This document shows, one piece after another, positions 9,635-18,733 of a stretch of 64,000 nucleotides of DNA. Both the position numbers and the translations under genes were made by a program. The DNA comes from Pseudomonas sp. R4-35-07. Lineage in GTDB: Bacteria; Pseudomonadota; Gammaproteobacteria; Pseudomonadales; Pseudomonadaceae. Where the stretch lies: contig NZ_CP027732.1 in assembly GCF_003852235.1 (NCBI RefSeq), positions 3,968,001-4,032,000 on the forward strand, in the 5' to 3' direction. The notes beneath the pieces were generated by a model that made no database searches, was not told the origin of the DNA, and saw only the letters and a list, made by a program, of their open reading frames with translations. Each line of letters begins with the position of its first letter. The stretch's first letter is position 1.

Positions 9635-9689
9635 ACGGCGGCTCGATCACCTTGATCCCTTTTCGGGAACCGGGTGGGCGAGCCGCCGT
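9635..9689. other. Long-arm inverted repeat after minE
   Basis: Perfect 11-bp arms ACGGCGGCTCG (9635-9645) and CGAGCCGCCGT (9679-9689) enclose an inner hairpin TCCC-ttttc-GGGA. There is no U-tract after the outer stem. It fills most of the minE-pseudouridine synthase gap, so the downstream gene would carry this structure in its leader if cotranscribed. Confidence 0.5.
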
Positions 9690-9713
9690 TGGCGTTTGTT
9701 ACGAGGCTGTTTA

Positions 9714-10349
9714 ATGCCGCTGTCCAACATCCATATCCTGCATCAGGACGACGCTGTCCTGGTGGTGAACAAGCCGACCCTGCTGCTCTCGGTGCCCGGC
9801 CGCGCCGACGACAACAAGGACTGCCTGATTACCCGCCTGCAGGAAAACGGCTACCCCGAAGCCCGCATCGTCCATCGCCTGGACTGGGAAACCTCGGGCA
9901 TCATCCTGCTGGCGCGGGACGCTGATACCCACCGCGAACTGTCCCGCCAGTTTCACGACCGCGAAACAGAAAAGGCCTACACCGCCTTGGCTTGGGGCCA
10001 GCCGGAACTGGACAGCGGCAGCATTGACCTGCCTCTGCGCTATGACCCGCCGACCAAGCCGCGCCATGTGGTCGACCATGAATTCGGCAAGCACGCGCTG
10101 ACTTTCTGGAAGGTGCTGGAACGTTGCGGTGACTGGTGCCGCGTCGAACTGACACCGATCACCGGGCGCTCGCACCAGTTGCGCGTGCACATGCTGTCCA
10201 TCGGCCATCCGCTGCTCGGCGATGGCCTGTATGCCCACGAACAGGCCCTCGCCGCCTGGCCGCGCCTGTGCCTGCACGCGAGCATGTTGAGCTTCACTCA
10301 CCCGCAAAGCGGCGAGCGCATGCGCTTCGAGTGCCCAGCACCCTTTTAA
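9714..10349 (+). CDS. RluA-family pseudouridine synthase
   Basis: A 211-residue RNA pseudouridine synthase. The catalytic aspartate is in HRLDWETSGIILLARD (residues ~51-66), with the RluA-family GRSHQLRVHM motif (~151-160) and a short N-terminus without an S4 domain. That makes it closest in size and layout to RluA, which modifies 23S rRNA U746 and tRNA U32. The first motif here has WETSG where RluA has MATSG, so the exact target is uncertain. ATG at 9714 follows GAGG at 9 nt. Confidence 0.9.
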   Translation: MPLSNIHILHQDDAVLVVNKPTLLLSVPGRADDNKDCLITRLQENGYPEARIVHRLDWETSGIILLARDADTHRELSRQFHDRETEKAYTALAWGQPELDSGSIDLPLRYDPPTKPRHVVDHEFGKHALTFWKVLERCGDWCRVELTPITGRSHQLRVHMLSIGHPLLGDGLYAHEQALAAWPRLCLHASMLSFTHPQSGERMRFECPAPF

Positions 10350-10367
10350 GCGGTGAACACGGTCAAA

Positions 10368-10457
10368 TGTGGGAGGGGGCTTGCCCCCGATGGCAGTGGG
10401 TCAGCTAAACATTGGCTGACTGATACACCGCTATCGGGGGCAAGCCCCCTCCCACAT
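10368..10457. repeat. REPIN
   Basis: Complete inverted REP pair (TGTGGGAGGGGGCTTGC ... GCAAGCCCCCTCCCACA) between the pseudouridine synthase and aminopeptidase genes. Confidence 0.9.
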
Positions 10458-10532
10458 TTTGTTCTGTGTCAGTTCTCGCCACCGAGTCAAACCAATACGG
10501 TAAACTCCGCGCATTGCTGTCTGGAGCTATTT

Positions 10533-11822
10533 ATGCGCGAAGCGTTGAATCAAGGCCTGATCGACTTCCTCAAGGCCTCCCCTACTCCTTTTCATGCCAC
10601 TGCCGCCCTCGCCCAGCGCCTGGAAGCGGCCGGTTACCAGCGTCTCGACGAGCGTGACACCTGGGCCACCGAAGCCAACGGTCGCTATTACGTGACCCGT
10701 AACGACTCCTCGATCATCGCGTTCAAACTGGGCCGCCATTCGCCGCTGCAAGACGGTATCCGTATGGTCGGCGCCCACACCGACAGCCCGTGTCTGCGGG
10801 TCAAGCCGCAGCCCGAGTTGCAACGCCAGGGTTTCTGGCAGTTAGGCGTGGAAGTCTACGGCGGCGCCTTGCTGGCCCCGTGGTTCGACCGCGACTTGTC
10901 CCTGGCCGGCCGCGTCACGTTCCGCCGCGATGGCAAGGTCGAAAGCCAGCTGATCGACTTCAAGCTGCCGATCGCCATCATTCCCAACCTGGCCATTCAC
11001 CTGAACCGTGAGGCCAACCAGGGCTGGGCGATCAATGCCCAGACCGAACTGCCGCCGATCCTCGCGCAGTTTGCCGGTGACGAGCGCGTGGACTTTCGCG
11101 CCGTGCTCACCGAACAATTGGCTCGCGAGCATGGGCTGAACGCCGATGTGGTACTCGATTACGAGTTGAGCTTCTACGACACCCAAGGCGCTGCGGTGAT
11201 CGGCCTCAATGGCGACTTCATTGCCGGTGCGCGTCTGGACAACCTGCTGTCGTGCTACGCCGGGTTGCAAGCCCTGCTCACCAGCGACACCGATGAAACC
11301 TGCGTGCTGGTGTGCAACGACCATGAAGAAGTCGGCTCCTGCTCGGCCTGCGGCGCCGATGGCCCGATGCTCGAACAGACCCTGCGCCGCCTGCTGCCCG
11401 AAGGTGAAGAATTCGTACGCACCATTCAGAAATCCCTGTTGGTGTCTGCGGACAACGCCCATGGCGTGCACCCGAACTACGCTGAAAAACACGACGCCAA
11501 CCACGGCCCCAAGCTCAACGCCGGTCCGGTGATCAAGGTCAACAGCAACCAGCGCTACGCGACCAACAGCGAAACCGCCGGGTTCTTCCGCCACCTGTGC
11601 ATGGCCCAGGAAGTGCCGGTGCAGAGCTTTGTGGTGCGCAGCGATATGGGCTGCGGTTCGACGATCGGGCCGATCACCGCCAGCCACCTGGGTGTGCGCA
11701 CCGTGGACATCGGCCTGCCGACGTTTGCCATGCATTCCATCCGCGAGCTGTGTGGTAGCCATGACCTGGCGCATCTGGTGAAGGTATTAGGCGCCTTCTA
11801 CGCCAGCCGCGACCTGCCCTGA
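10533..11822 (+). CDS. apeB: M18-family aminopeptidase
   Basis: Cytoplasmic, probably dodecameric, zinc or cobalt aminopeptidase of family M18. The 429-residue product has metal and catalytic segments [14 protein letters not shown] (His ligand, residues ~77-90), ARLDNLLSC (bridging Asp), DHEEVGS (catalytic and ligand Glu) and [11 protein letters not shown] late histidine ligand is in the [19 protein letters not shown] region. ATG at 10533 has GGAG 8 nt upstream; the longer open frame back to 10353 runs through the REPIN and is not real coding. Confidence 0.94.
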   Translation: MREALNQGLIDFLKASPTPFHATAALAQRLEAAGYQRLDERDTWATEANGRYYVTRNDSSIIAFKLGRHSPLQDGIRMVGAHTDSPCLRVKPQPELQRQGFWQLGVEVYGGALLAPWFDRDLSLAGRVTFRRDGKVESQLIDFKLPIAIIPNLAIHLNREANQGWAINAQTELPPILAQFAGDERVDFRAVLTEQLAREHGLNADVVLDYELSFYDTQGAAVIGLNGDFIAGARLDNLLSCYAGLQALLTSDTDETCVLVCNDHEEVGSCSACGADGPMLEQTLRRLLPEGEEFVRTIQKSLLVSADNAHGVHPNYAEKHDANHGPKLNAGPVIKVNSNQRYATNSETAGFFRHLCMAQEVPVQSFVVRSDMGCGSTIGPITASHLGVRTVDIGLPTFAMHSIRELCGSHDLAHLVKVLGAFYASRDLP

Positions 11823-11845
11823 TTTGCCAGGCTAGCTCGATCAAA

Positions 11846-11935
11846 TGTGGGAGGGGGCTTGCCCCCGATGGCAGAGTGTCAGTCAAAGTATCTGTTGACT
11901 GACCTACCGCTATCGGGGCAAGCCCCCTCCCACAT
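11846..11935. repeat. REPIN
   Basis: Complete inverted REP pair downstream of the aminopeptidase gene. The right element reads ATCGGGGCAAGCCCCC, one G shorter than most of its siblings. Confidence 0.9.
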
Positions 11936-12027
11936 TGGTTATGTGTTCACCTGATCCATATCACCTGCATTTCCCATAATCCGACCTAGACTTGTCAGAA
12001 CTCCCACTCCGACAAGGCCGTCGCCTG

Positions 12028-12204
12028 ATGATCTCCATGTCCTCGTTCCACGCCATGCTTATCCCGATCATGATCGGCATGATCCTGCTTGCCGTCGGCT
12101 TCAACTTTCGCGACAAACCCCTTGGCGTATTCGGCATGTGGGTCGGCATGCTGCTGATCCTGGGCACCGTGGTGTACAAGATCCTCGCGAAACTGGTGGA
12201 ATGA
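12028..12204 (+). CDS. Small hydrophobic membrane protein, unknown function
   Basis: A 58-residue product that is mostly two hydrophobic helices (AMLIPIMIGMILLAVGFNF and VFGMWVGMLLILGTVVYKIL) joined by a short loop RDKPLG, with a basic/acidic tail. No family recognised. The ATG at 12028 is the first of two close Met codons; the ribosome site is weak (AAGG about 10 nt upstream). Same strand as the following MscS-family gene, 61 bp apart. Confidence 0.6.
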   Translation: MISMSSFHAMLIPIMIGMILLAVGFNFRDKPLGVFGMWVGMLLILGTVVYKILAKLVE

Positions 12205-12265
12205 CAAATGCGCTCGCATCTGGCATAGCGGCCTCGTACACTCGGTCAATTCGTCGTTTTCAAGG

Positions 12266-14446
12266 TTGACTGCCTCCGTGCTTTTCCGTCTGTTTGCCCT
12301 GCCCTGCTACCTGCTCATCGCCCTGCTCACGCTGCTGCCGCTCACGTCCGCCCAAGCCGTGGGCTTGCCCGGAATGCTGGGCAGCTCCAACAAGGCCCAA
12401 CCCCAGGCCGAGGTGCCCTTGGGGCAGTCGCTGGACGAGGTGATCAAAACCCTGGAGAACGACCAGCAGCGCACCCAGCTGCTGAGCGACTTGAAGAAAC
12501 TGCGCGCCGCCACGCAAAAAGCCCAACCGGCGGCCGAACTCGGTGTGCTCGGCCTGATCGGCAGCACGCTGTCGGGCTTTGAACAGCAGTTCTCCGGCGC
12601 CGACAGCCCGCTGGGCCGCTGGTCCAATGAAGTCGACCTGGCCAGGGACGAACTCAGCGCGCTGATGTTGCCGGCCACTGAATGGCTGCCGATTATCTTT
12701 GGTTTTGCGGTGATCCTGGCGGTATGGAGCCTGCTGGCCGCCGCGCTGATCTGGCTCAGCCACCGCGTGCGCGAACGTTTCGGCCTGCCTGAAGAACTTC
12801 CGCAACACCCGCGCACCTGGGACATGCTGCGCTTCGCCCTGCGCAAACTCGGCCCGTGGTTGATCGCCCTGGTGATCACGGTTTACCTGAGCTACGCCCT
12901 GCCCTCGTCCCTGGGCAAATCCCTGGCGATGGTGCTGGCTTACGCCCTGGTCGTCGGCACTTGTTTCTCGGCAATCTGCGTGATTGCGTTTTCCCTGCTG
13001 GACGGCCCGCACCGCCACCGCGCCCTGTATATCCTGCGCCATCAGGCCTTCCGCCCGCTGTGGTGGATCGGCAGTTTCGCCGCCTTTGGTGAAGCCTTGA
13101 GCGACCCGCGGCTGGTCACAGCGCTCGGCCAGCACCTGGCTCATACGGCCGCAACCGTGGCCAATGTGATGGCGGCGCTGTCCACTGGCGTGTTCATCCT
13201 GCGCTTCCGTCGGCCGATCGCTCACCTGATCCGTAACCAGCCACTGTCGCGCCGCCTGACGCGTCGCGCCCTCACCGATACCCTGTCGATCATCGGCACT
13301 TTCTGGTACTTGCCGGCATTGTTGCTGGTGGGTATTTCGCTGTTCGCCACCTTCCTGTCCGCCGGCGACACCAGCACCGCCCTGCGCCAATCGCTGCTGT
13401 GCACCGTGTTGCTGGTGTTGTGCATGGTGATCAACGGGCTGGTGCGGCGCCACGCCCTCAAGCCGCAACGCGGGCACAAGCGCCATGCGCTGTACTCCGA
13501 CCGCCTGAAAAGCTTCGTCTACACCCTGGCGCACCTGGCGGTGTGGTTGGTGTTCATCGAACTGGGCCTGCGCGTGTGGGGCCTGTCACTGATTCGCTTC
13601 ACCGAAGGCGACGGCCATGAAATCAGCGTCAAACTGTTCAGCCTCGGCGGGACTTTACTGTTTGCCTGGCTGATCTGGATTCTCAGCGACACCGCGATCC
13701 ATCATGCCCTGACCCGCTCGCGCAAAGGCCTGGCCAACGCGCGTGCGCAAACCATGATGCCGTTGATCCGCAACGTGCTGTTCGTGACCATCTTTATCAT
13801 CGCCGCCATCGTCGCCCTGGCGAACATGGGCATGAACGTCACGCCACTGCTGGCCGGTGCCGGTGTGATCGGCCTGGCGATCGGTTTCGGTGCGCAGTCG
13901 CTGGTGGCCGACCTGATCACCGGCCTGTTCATCATTATCGAAGACTCCCTGGCCATCGATGACTACGTGGACGTCGGCGGCCACCTCGGCACCGTCGAAG
14001 GGCTGACCATCCGCACCGTGCGCCTGCGCGATATCGACGGCATCGTGCATACCATTCCCTTCAGCGAGATCAAGAGCATCAAGAACTACTCGCGGGAATT
14101 CGGCTACGCGATCTTTCGCGTGGCGATCCCGTACAACATGGAGATCGACGACGCGATCAAACTGATGCGCGATGTCGGCCACGCCATGCGCAATGACCCA
14201 CTGCAACGCCGCAATATCTGGTCGCCGCTGGAGATTCAGGGCGTGGAGAGTTTTGAATCGGGCAGCGCGATCCTGCGCGCACGGTTCAAGACGGCGCCGA
14301 TCAAGCAGTGGGAAGTGTCGCGGGCGTTCAACCTGTCACTCAAGCGGCATCTGGATGAAGCCGGGCTTGACCTGGCGACACCGCGCTTGAGTGTGCAGGT
14401 GGTGACGGGAGCATCAGGCGCATTGGAGAAAGAGAAGAGCCTCTAG
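12266..14446 (+). CDS. MscS-family mechanosensitive ion channel, large form
   Basis: Inner-membrane channel protein of up to 726 residues. It has an N-terminal signal-like helix (LFRLFALPCYLLIALLTLLPL...SAQA), a periplasmic helical segment rich in Gln/Lys (residues ~40-115) and about nine more membrane segments. The C-terminal MscS core contains the pore helix GAGVIGLAIGFGAQSLVADLITG and the beta domain DYVDVGGHLGTVEGLTIRTVRLRD. This is the MscK/YbdG-like extended class. The start is uncertain: TTG 12266, or GTG 12278, which gives a cleaner signal sequence. Confidence 0.88.
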   Translation: MTASVLFRLFALPCYLLIALLTLLPLTSAQAVGLPGMLGSSNKAQPQAEVPLGQSLDEVIKTLENDQQRTQLLSDLKKLRAATQKAQPAAELGVLGLIGSTLSGFEQQFSGADSPLGRWSNEVDLARDELSALMLPATEWLPIIFGFAVILAVWSLLAAALIWLSHRVRERFGLPEELPQHPRTWDMLRFALRKLGPWLIALVITVYLSYALPSSLGKSLAMVLAYALVVGTCFSAICVIAFSLLDGPHRHRALYILRHQAFRPLWWIGSFAAFGEALSDPRLVTALGQHLAHTAATVANVMAALSTGVFILRFRRPIAHLIRNQPLSRRLTRRALTDTLSIIGTFWYLPALLLVGISLFATFLSAGDTSTALRQSLLCTVLLVLCMVINGLVRRHALKPQRGHKRHALYSDRLKSFVYTLAHLAVWLVFIELGLRVWGLSLIRFTEGDGHEISVKLFSLGGTLLFAWLIWILSDTAIHHALTRSRKGLANARAQTMMPLIRNVLFVTIFIIAAIVALANMGMNVTPLLAGAGVIGLAIGFGAQSLVADLITGLFIIIEDSLAIDDYVDVGGHLGTVEGLTIRTVRLRDIDGIVHTIPFSEIKSIKNYSREFGYAIFRVAIPYNMEIDDAIKLMRDVGHAMRNDPLQRRNIWSPLEIQGVESFESGSAILRARFKTAPIKQWEVSRAFNLSLKRHLDEAGLDLATPRLSVQVVTGASGALEKEKSL

Positions 14447-14464
14447 AAGGCGACACTGTCTAAA

Positions 14465-14555
14465 TGTGGGAGGGGGCTTGCCCCCGATGGCGGTGGGTCA
14501 GTCAACAAATACAGTGACTGACACTCCGCTATCGGGAGCAAGCCCCCTCCCACAT
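14465..14555. repeat. REPIN
   Basis: Complete inverted REP pair between the convergent MscS and MbtH-like genes. The right element has GGGAGCAAGC in place of GGGGGCAAGC. Confidence 0.9.
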
Positions 14556-14571
14556 TTTTGATCAGTGGTGC

Positions 14572-14793
14572 TCAGGCGAGTGCAGCGCCATCCATCTTCT
14601 GACGCAAGCTCAGCGGACGCATATCCGTCCAGTTCTCTTCGATATAGGCCAGGCACTCTTTCTTCATGCCGCTCTTGCCCACGGTTCGCCAGCCTTCCGG
14701 CACGGCCTTGTAGTCGGGCCAGATCGAATACTGTTCTTCGTGGTTGACCACTACCTGAAACAGGATGTCGTCGCGGTCAAATACTGAGGTCAT
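14572..14793 (-). CDS. MbtH-like protein
   Basis: A 73-residue MbtH-family chaperone that binds and activates NRPS adenylation domains. The signature is clear: [41 protein letters not shown]. In P. aeruginosa the equivalent gene lies by pvdH and is needed for pyoverdine production; here too it follows pvdH, 82 bp downstream. Its likely client is PvdL and the other pyoverdine synthetases. GGAG lies 8 nt before the ATG. Confidence 0.95.
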   Translation of the reverse strand: MTSVFDRDDILFQVVVNHEEQYSIWPDYKAVPEGWRTVGKSGMKKECLAYIEENWTDMRPLSLRQKMDGAALA

Positions 14794-14854
14794 TGCGGTT
14801 CTCCGTCGCTCAAAGGCTGGCCGCGCACCATGCGCAGCGCTGATATCTCTAGAA

Positions 14855-14878
14855 ACGTTTCAGGGACCGGGAAAATTA
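14855..14878 (-). promoter_or_regulatory. Possible PvdS-type (iron starvation) promoter before the MbtH-like gene
   Basis: TAATT-N16-CGT read on the - strand, overlapping the pvdH stop codon. It has one mismatch to the PvdS consensus TAAAT-N16/17-CGT and the same variant -35 as the motif before pvdG. It lies about 62 bp upstream of the MbtH start. It may be secondary, as readthrough from pvdH is likely. Confidence 0.35.
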
Positions 14879-16276
14879 GAGGCTGGCGAGCGCCGCCGCC
14901 ACGGCGCGCCCGAAGATCTCGGCGACCCGGTCGATCTCGGCGGCGGTGATCACCAGCGGTGGCAGGAAACGCACCACGCCGCCATGCCGCCCGCCCAGCT
15001 CGAGGATCAGGCCGCGCTTGAGGCATTCACGTTGTACCAACGGCGCGAGCTGGCGATGCACCGGTGGGTGGCCTTGGATGTCGCGCGTGCCATCCGGGTC
15101 AACCAGCTCCACGCCGAGCATCAACCCACGCCCGCGAATATCTCCCAGGTGCGGGAAGTCGCGCTGCAGCAGGCGCAGATGTTCACCCAGGCGCTCGCCC
15201 ATCGCCGCCGCATGCGCGGCCAGGTCGTGTTCCTTGAGGTAGCGCATCACTGCCGAACCCGCCGCCATTGCCATCTGATTGCCACGGAAGGTCCCGGCAT
15301 GGGCGCCCGGCAACCAGGTGTCGAGCCAGTCGCGGTACACCACCACCGCCAGCGGCAGGCTGCCACCAATGGCTTTGGACATCACCACCACGTCCGGGAT
15401 GATCCCCGCGTGCTCGAAGGCGAACATTTTGCCTGTACGGCCAAAGCCACTCTGGATTTCATCGACGATCAGCGCGACGCCCGCCTGTTCGGTGATACGC
15501 CGCAGACCGCGCAGCCAGTCGAGATCGGCCGGGACCACGCCGCCCTCACCCTGCACCACTTCGACAATCACCGCTGCCGGCGGCAACACACCAGCTTCGG
15601 GATCGGTGAGCAGATTTTCCAGGTAATGCAGGTTGACCCGCACGCCCTGCGCGCCACCCAGACCGAACGGGCAGCGGTAGTCGTAGGGGAATGGCAGAAA
15701 CTGCACGCCATTGCCAAGCAATGCGCCCAGCGGCTTCTTCGGCCCGAGGCTGCCCATCAGGCTCAACGCGCCCTGGCTCATGCCGTGATAACCGCCCTGG
15801 AACGACAACACCGTACTGCGCCCGGTGGCAGTGCGTACCAGCTTCAAGGCCGCTTCCACCGCATCGGTACCGGTGGGGCCGCAGAACTGGATTTTCGCCT
15901 CGCGCGCCAGTTCCGGCGGCAGCAGGCCGAACAAATCCTGCACGAACTGATCCTTGACCGGCGTGGTCAGGTCCAGAGTGTGCAACGGCAACTCATCGCT
16001 CAACACTTGTTGAATGGCCTGGATCACCACCGGGTGGTTATGGCCGAGCGCCAGGGTGCCCGCGCCGGCCAGGCAGTCAATGAAACTGCGGCCTTCCACA
16101 TCTTCCACATAGATACCCTTGGCCCGCTTGAGCGCCAGGGGGATGCGCCGCGGGTAGCTGCGGGCATTGGATTCCTGCTGGCGCTGGCGGGCCAGCAACG
16201 GGCTGTCGTCGAACTGGTAGAGCGTTTCGCTGACGTGCACAGGCGCGGCTTCGATGGGGCTGGTGGCGACTGACAT
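14876..16276 (-). CDS. pvdH: L-2,4-diaminobutyrate:2-oxoglutarate aminotransferase
   Basis: PLP enzyme forming L-2,4-diaminobutyrate, the precursor of the chromophore residue loaded by PvdL. The 466-residue class III aminotransferase shows FIDCLAGAGTLALGHNHP, the PLP phosphate segment CGPTGTDAVEAALKLVRT, the Asp motif VALIVDEIQSGFGRTGKMFAFEH and the Schiff-base lysine in VVMSKAIGGSLPLAVVVY. ATG at 16276 is chosen: it has GAGG about 9 nt upstream and lies downstream of a good PvdS promoter, whereas the longer start at 16360 would lie at the promoter itself. Confidence 0.95.
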   Translation of the reverse strand: MSVATSPIEAAPVHVSETLYQFDDSPLLARQRQQESNARSYPRRIPLALKRAKGIYVEDVEGRSFIDCLAGAGTLALGHNHPVVIQAIQQVLSDELPLHTLDLTTPVKDQFVQDLFGLLPPELAREAKIQFCGPTGTDAVEAALKLVRTATGRSTVLSFQGGYHGMSQGALSLMGSLGPKKPLGALLGNGVQFLPFPYDYRCPFGLGGAQGVRVNLHYLENLLTDPEAGVLPPAAVIVEVVQGEGGVVPADLDWLRGLRRITEQAGVALIVDEIQSGFGRTGKMFAFEHAGIIPDVVVMSKAIGGSLPLAVVVYRDWLDTWLPGAHAGTFRGNQMAMAAGSAVMRYLKEHDLAAHAAAMGERLGEHLRLLQRDFPHLGDIRGRGLMLGVELVDPDGTRDIQGHPPVHRQLAPLVQRECLKRGLILELGGRHGGVVRFLPPLVITAAEIDRVAEIFGRAVAAALASL

Positions 16277-16354
16277 CTCTCGATCCCTCAATACACGGGT
16301 GATGGTGGTCATCCGTGGGGGGCGGGGAATGCGCACGGACTTCATATTCTGAAG

Positions 16355-16378
16355 ACGCATCAGGCGCGGGGGGATTTA
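16355..16378 (-). promoter_or_regulatory. PvdS-dependent (iron starvation box) promoter of pvdH
   Basis: On the - strand the sequence reads CCTAAATCCC, with TAAAT at 16378-16374, a 16-nt spacer, then CGT at 16357-16355. This matches the known PvdS consensus (TAAAT, 16-17 nt, CGT) exactly, including the CCC after TAAAT. It lies about 80 nt upstream of the chosen pvdH ATG. Confidence 0.8.
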
Positions 16379-16415
16379 GGGACCTGGTGGGATTTACAGA
16401 TGTATGCAGATCAAA

Positions 16416-16505
16416 TGTGGGAGGGGGCTTGCTCCCGATTGCGGTGTATCAGGCAGCCAATGGTTAGATGACCCACCGCTATCGGGAGCAAGCCCCCTCC
16501 CACAT
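16416..16505. repeat. REPIN
   Basis: Complete inverted REP pair between the pvdH promoter and the 3' end of the amidase gene. Both elements carry GCTCCCGAT/ATCGGGAGC in place of the more common run of G/C. Confidence 0.9.
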
Positions 16506-16522
16506 TTGAATGGCGTTCGGCT

Positions 16523-17290
16523 TTAGAGCCCGCGGTATTTTTCATTCAGCGCGTACAGGATCGCGCAGGTCTCAGCATCCAGAAGCCCAGCGTAATCCCG
16601 CGCCCGAAAGTGCATTTGAAATGCCCGGGTCCGCTGTTCAAAGGCTTGGCGGTTCCACGCCGGTTTGTAGCCATACCGCTGAAAGGCCCGCTCTACTTCC
16701 ACCTCCGGCGGCAAGCTCAGGCAAAACCGGCGTTGGTACATCGCTCGGGTCGCCTCGTCAAACCAGGCGCCTACCCCGGCTTCATACAGGCAGCGCCAGG
16801 GCAACTGAGGTCCCGGATCGCTTTTGCGCCAGTACGCCACATCCGAATGCCCGAGAATATCCACCGGTCCGATCTGCGGATAACGCTCCAGGATATCGCG
16901 CACCAGCGTAATCAAAACCTCCACCTGTTGCTCGCGATACGCCGGGAAGGTGAACACGCCTTTGTCATCGCGCGCCAGGTTGACGATTTCGATGCCAATC
17001 GCGCGACTGTTGAGGTTATCCCGCCCGTCCCAATGACTCGCCCCGGCATGCCAGGCGCGCTTATCTTCGGGCACCAGGCGAAACACGCGCAGTTCGTCAT
17101 AGCCGGCGGCGCGGTAGGCCGGTTCGTCAGGATCGGGCAGCAGATAGTGAGCGCTGACCCCGTTCTGGGTCAGGGTGCGCAAGGACGATACAAAGGGCGC
17201 CGCGGTGTAATGCAGGAGTACCTGCCTCACAGGCTCGCCGTTACGTTCGTTGAAGTCCCTGGCAGGGAAACTGGTATCGATGACCAACAT
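16523..17290 (-). CDS. ampDh3: N-acetylmuramoyl-L-alanine amidase, AmpDh3 type
   Basis: Zinc amidase cleaving the bond between MurNAc and the stem peptide. The 255-residue product matches the AmpDh3 layout: first zinc ligand in VLLHYTA, AHYLLPDPDEPAYRAAGYDE, RAWHAGASHWDGRDNLN, GIEIVNLARDD, and the last ligand and catalytic segment GHSDVAYWRKSDPGP. A C-terminal peptidoglycan-binding-like part ends ILYALNEKYRGL. No signal peptide is seen, as in P. aeruginosa AmpDh3, which is reported to reach the periplasm of target cells by type VI secretion; that role is not shown here. ATG at 17290 follows GGACGG. Confidence 0.9.
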   Translation of the reverse strand: MLVIDTSFPARDFNERNGEPVRQVLLHYTAAPFVSSLRTLTQNGVSAHYLLPDPDEPAYRAAGYDELRVFRLVPEDKRAWHAGASHWDGRDNLNSRAIGIEIVNLARDDKGVFTFPAYREQQVEVLITLVRDILERYPQIGPVDILGHSDVAYWRKSDPGPQLPWRCLYEAGVGAWFDEATRAMYQRRFCLSLPPEVEVERAFQRYGYKPAWNRQAFEQRTRAFQMHFRARDYAGLLDAETCAILYALNEKYRGL

Positions 17291-17340
17291 AAGATCCGTC
17301 CTTTTCAGTACGGGCCGAATCATTCGGCCCTTTCAAGCGC

Positions 17341-17390
17341 AAAAAAATTACCGCCATCCTGAAGACTTGCGCTTCGGGCGGGCGGTAATT
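17341..17390 (-). terminator. Rho-independent terminator after the two-component pair
   Basis: 10-bp arms AATTACCGCC and GGCGGTAATT (17346-17355 and 17381-17390), with an A-run at 17341-17347 that becomes a U-run on the - strand. It lies just downstream of the sensor kinase gene. Confidence 0.75.
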
Positions 17391-17413
17391 ATTTGGCACT
17401 TGTAGAAAAGCGA

Positions 17414-18733
17414 TCAGTGTCGCAACGGCATACCCAACTCAACCCGCAGGCCATCGGCCTGGCTGTCGAACGTCAACGAGCAAGCGCAGCGCTGGACGAT
17501 CGCCTGAACAATCGCCAGGCCCAGGCCACAGCCTTCGCTGCTGCCATTGCGCCAGAAGCGTTGGGTGAGATATTGCAGGTCTTCGCTGGATATCTGCGGG
17601 CCATGGTCACGCACGCGGAATATCACCTTGTCAGCGCTGGACGACACCTTCAGCTCCACCCGGGTATCGGCCGGGGTGTGACGCAAGGCGTTGTCCAGCA
17701 GGTTGCGCAAGGCCGCGACGGCCAGGCCCACGGGCATGTCCACCGGTGTGGCGGCAAGGCTGCCCGCCAGGATCAGGTCAATGCGCGAATTGTCCCCGGC
17801 GTTGGCGTCCTGGATCGCCAGCCTGGCAACGTCCTCGGCGCTGGACTGTAAGCCATCGTCAAACGACAAGCTGCCCTCCACCCGCGCCAGCAGCAACAGT
17901 TGCTCCAGAGTGCGATGCAAGCGGTCGGCGCCTTCTTCGGCGTGGGCCAGGGACTGGTCACGCGCCGCGCCTTCGGTCATGCGGGCCACTTGCAGGTGGG
18001 TCTTGATCGCGGTCAACGGGCTGCGCAGTTCATGGGCGGCGTCGCCGGTCAGGCGGCGCTCACGTTCGATGGTCTTGGCGATGCGTTGCAACAGTTGGTT
18101 CTGGGTGTCGAGCAACGGCTTGAGTTCACTGGGCAGCGGGTGGATCTGCAGCGGCTCGAGCGAGTCGGCGCTGCGGCGCATCAAAGCGTCACGCATACGA
18201 TTGAGCGGCACCAGGCTCTGGCCGATGCCCAGCCACAGCAAGCACAGGCACCCCAACAAGGCCACGCCGACCGGCACTGAGGCCGCCAGCAGGATCGACA
18301 GGTTCAGCGCCTCACGCTCCACCTGACGGTCGGCCGTGGTGATCAGCAGGTCGCCACGGGACAGGGTGAAACTGCGCCAGCCCACGCCATCGATCATCTG
18401 GTCGCGAAAACCGCTCTTGCGCGACTCCAGCCCCTCATCCGGCGTGGTATGGCTGCGCGCCAGGATTTCGCCATGCAGGGAACTGACCTGGCAGGCCATG
18501 CCCCCCGGTACATTGAGTTGTTCGGTGCGCAAATGGGTGCCGGCGCCGACGCTGGCCAGGCCCGGCATCTGTTCGGTCAGCCCGGCCACCATACGCGCCG
18601 AGGCTACCAGGCGCTGGTCGAGGGAAAACATCATCTGGTTGCGCAGGTCGTTGAGCATCCAGGCCGCCGCCAGGGCCCAGATCAACACAAACGCGGCGCC
18701 GAGCTTGAACGTCAGGCGCAGGCGCAGGCTCAT
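17414..18733 (-). CDS. dsbS: Two-component sensor histidine kinase (DsbS-like)
   Basis: A 439-residue membrane kinase. It has two membrane segments (residues ~10-30 and ~150-175) flanking a ~120-residue periplasmic sensor, then HAMP, the H-box DAAHELRSPLTAIKTHLQ, the N-box NLLDNALRHTP and the G-box CGLGLAIVQAIV. Its gene order, kinase-regulator divergent from dsbD-tlpA-dsbG, is that of PA2480-PA2479 in P. aeruginosa, named DsbSR and reported to sense copper and control dsb genes. The ATG overlaps the regulator stop (TGATG), so the two are translationally coupled. The symbol rests on synteny. Confidence 0.85.
   Translation of the reverse strand: MSLRLRLTFKLGAAFVLIWALAAAWMLNDLRNQMMFSLDQRLVASARMVAGLTEQMPGLASVGAGTHLRTEQLNVPGGMACQVSSLHGEILARSHTTPDEGLESRKSGFRDQMIDGVGWRSFTLSRGDLLITTADRQVEREALNLSILLAASVPVGVALLGCLCLLWLGIGQSLVPLNRMRDALMRRSADSLEPLQIHPLPSELKPLLDTQNQLLQRIAKTIERERRLTGDAAHELRSPLTAIKTHLQVARMTEGAARDQSLAHAEEGADRLHRTLEQLLLLARVEGSLSFDDGLQSSAEDVARLAIQDANAGDNSRIDLILAGSLAATPVDMPVGLAVAALRNLLDNALRHTPADTRVELKVSSSADKVIFRVRDHGPQISSEDLQYLTQRFWRNGSSEGCGLGLAIVQAIVQRCACSLTFDSQADGLRVELGMPLRH

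Noticed and set aside
12260..13534. 424-codon open frame on - opposite the MscS-family gene
   Set aside because: Low-complexity Gln/Arg/His composition, antisense to a real membrane protein.
14765..16273. 502-codon open frame on + opposite pvdH
   Set aside because: Antisense of a clear class III aminotransferase; no family features.
2766..16505. Repeated GTGGGAGGGGG units as a CRISPR-like array
   Set aside because: They are single inverted pairs scattered in separate gaps, not regularly spaced direct repeats with spacers.
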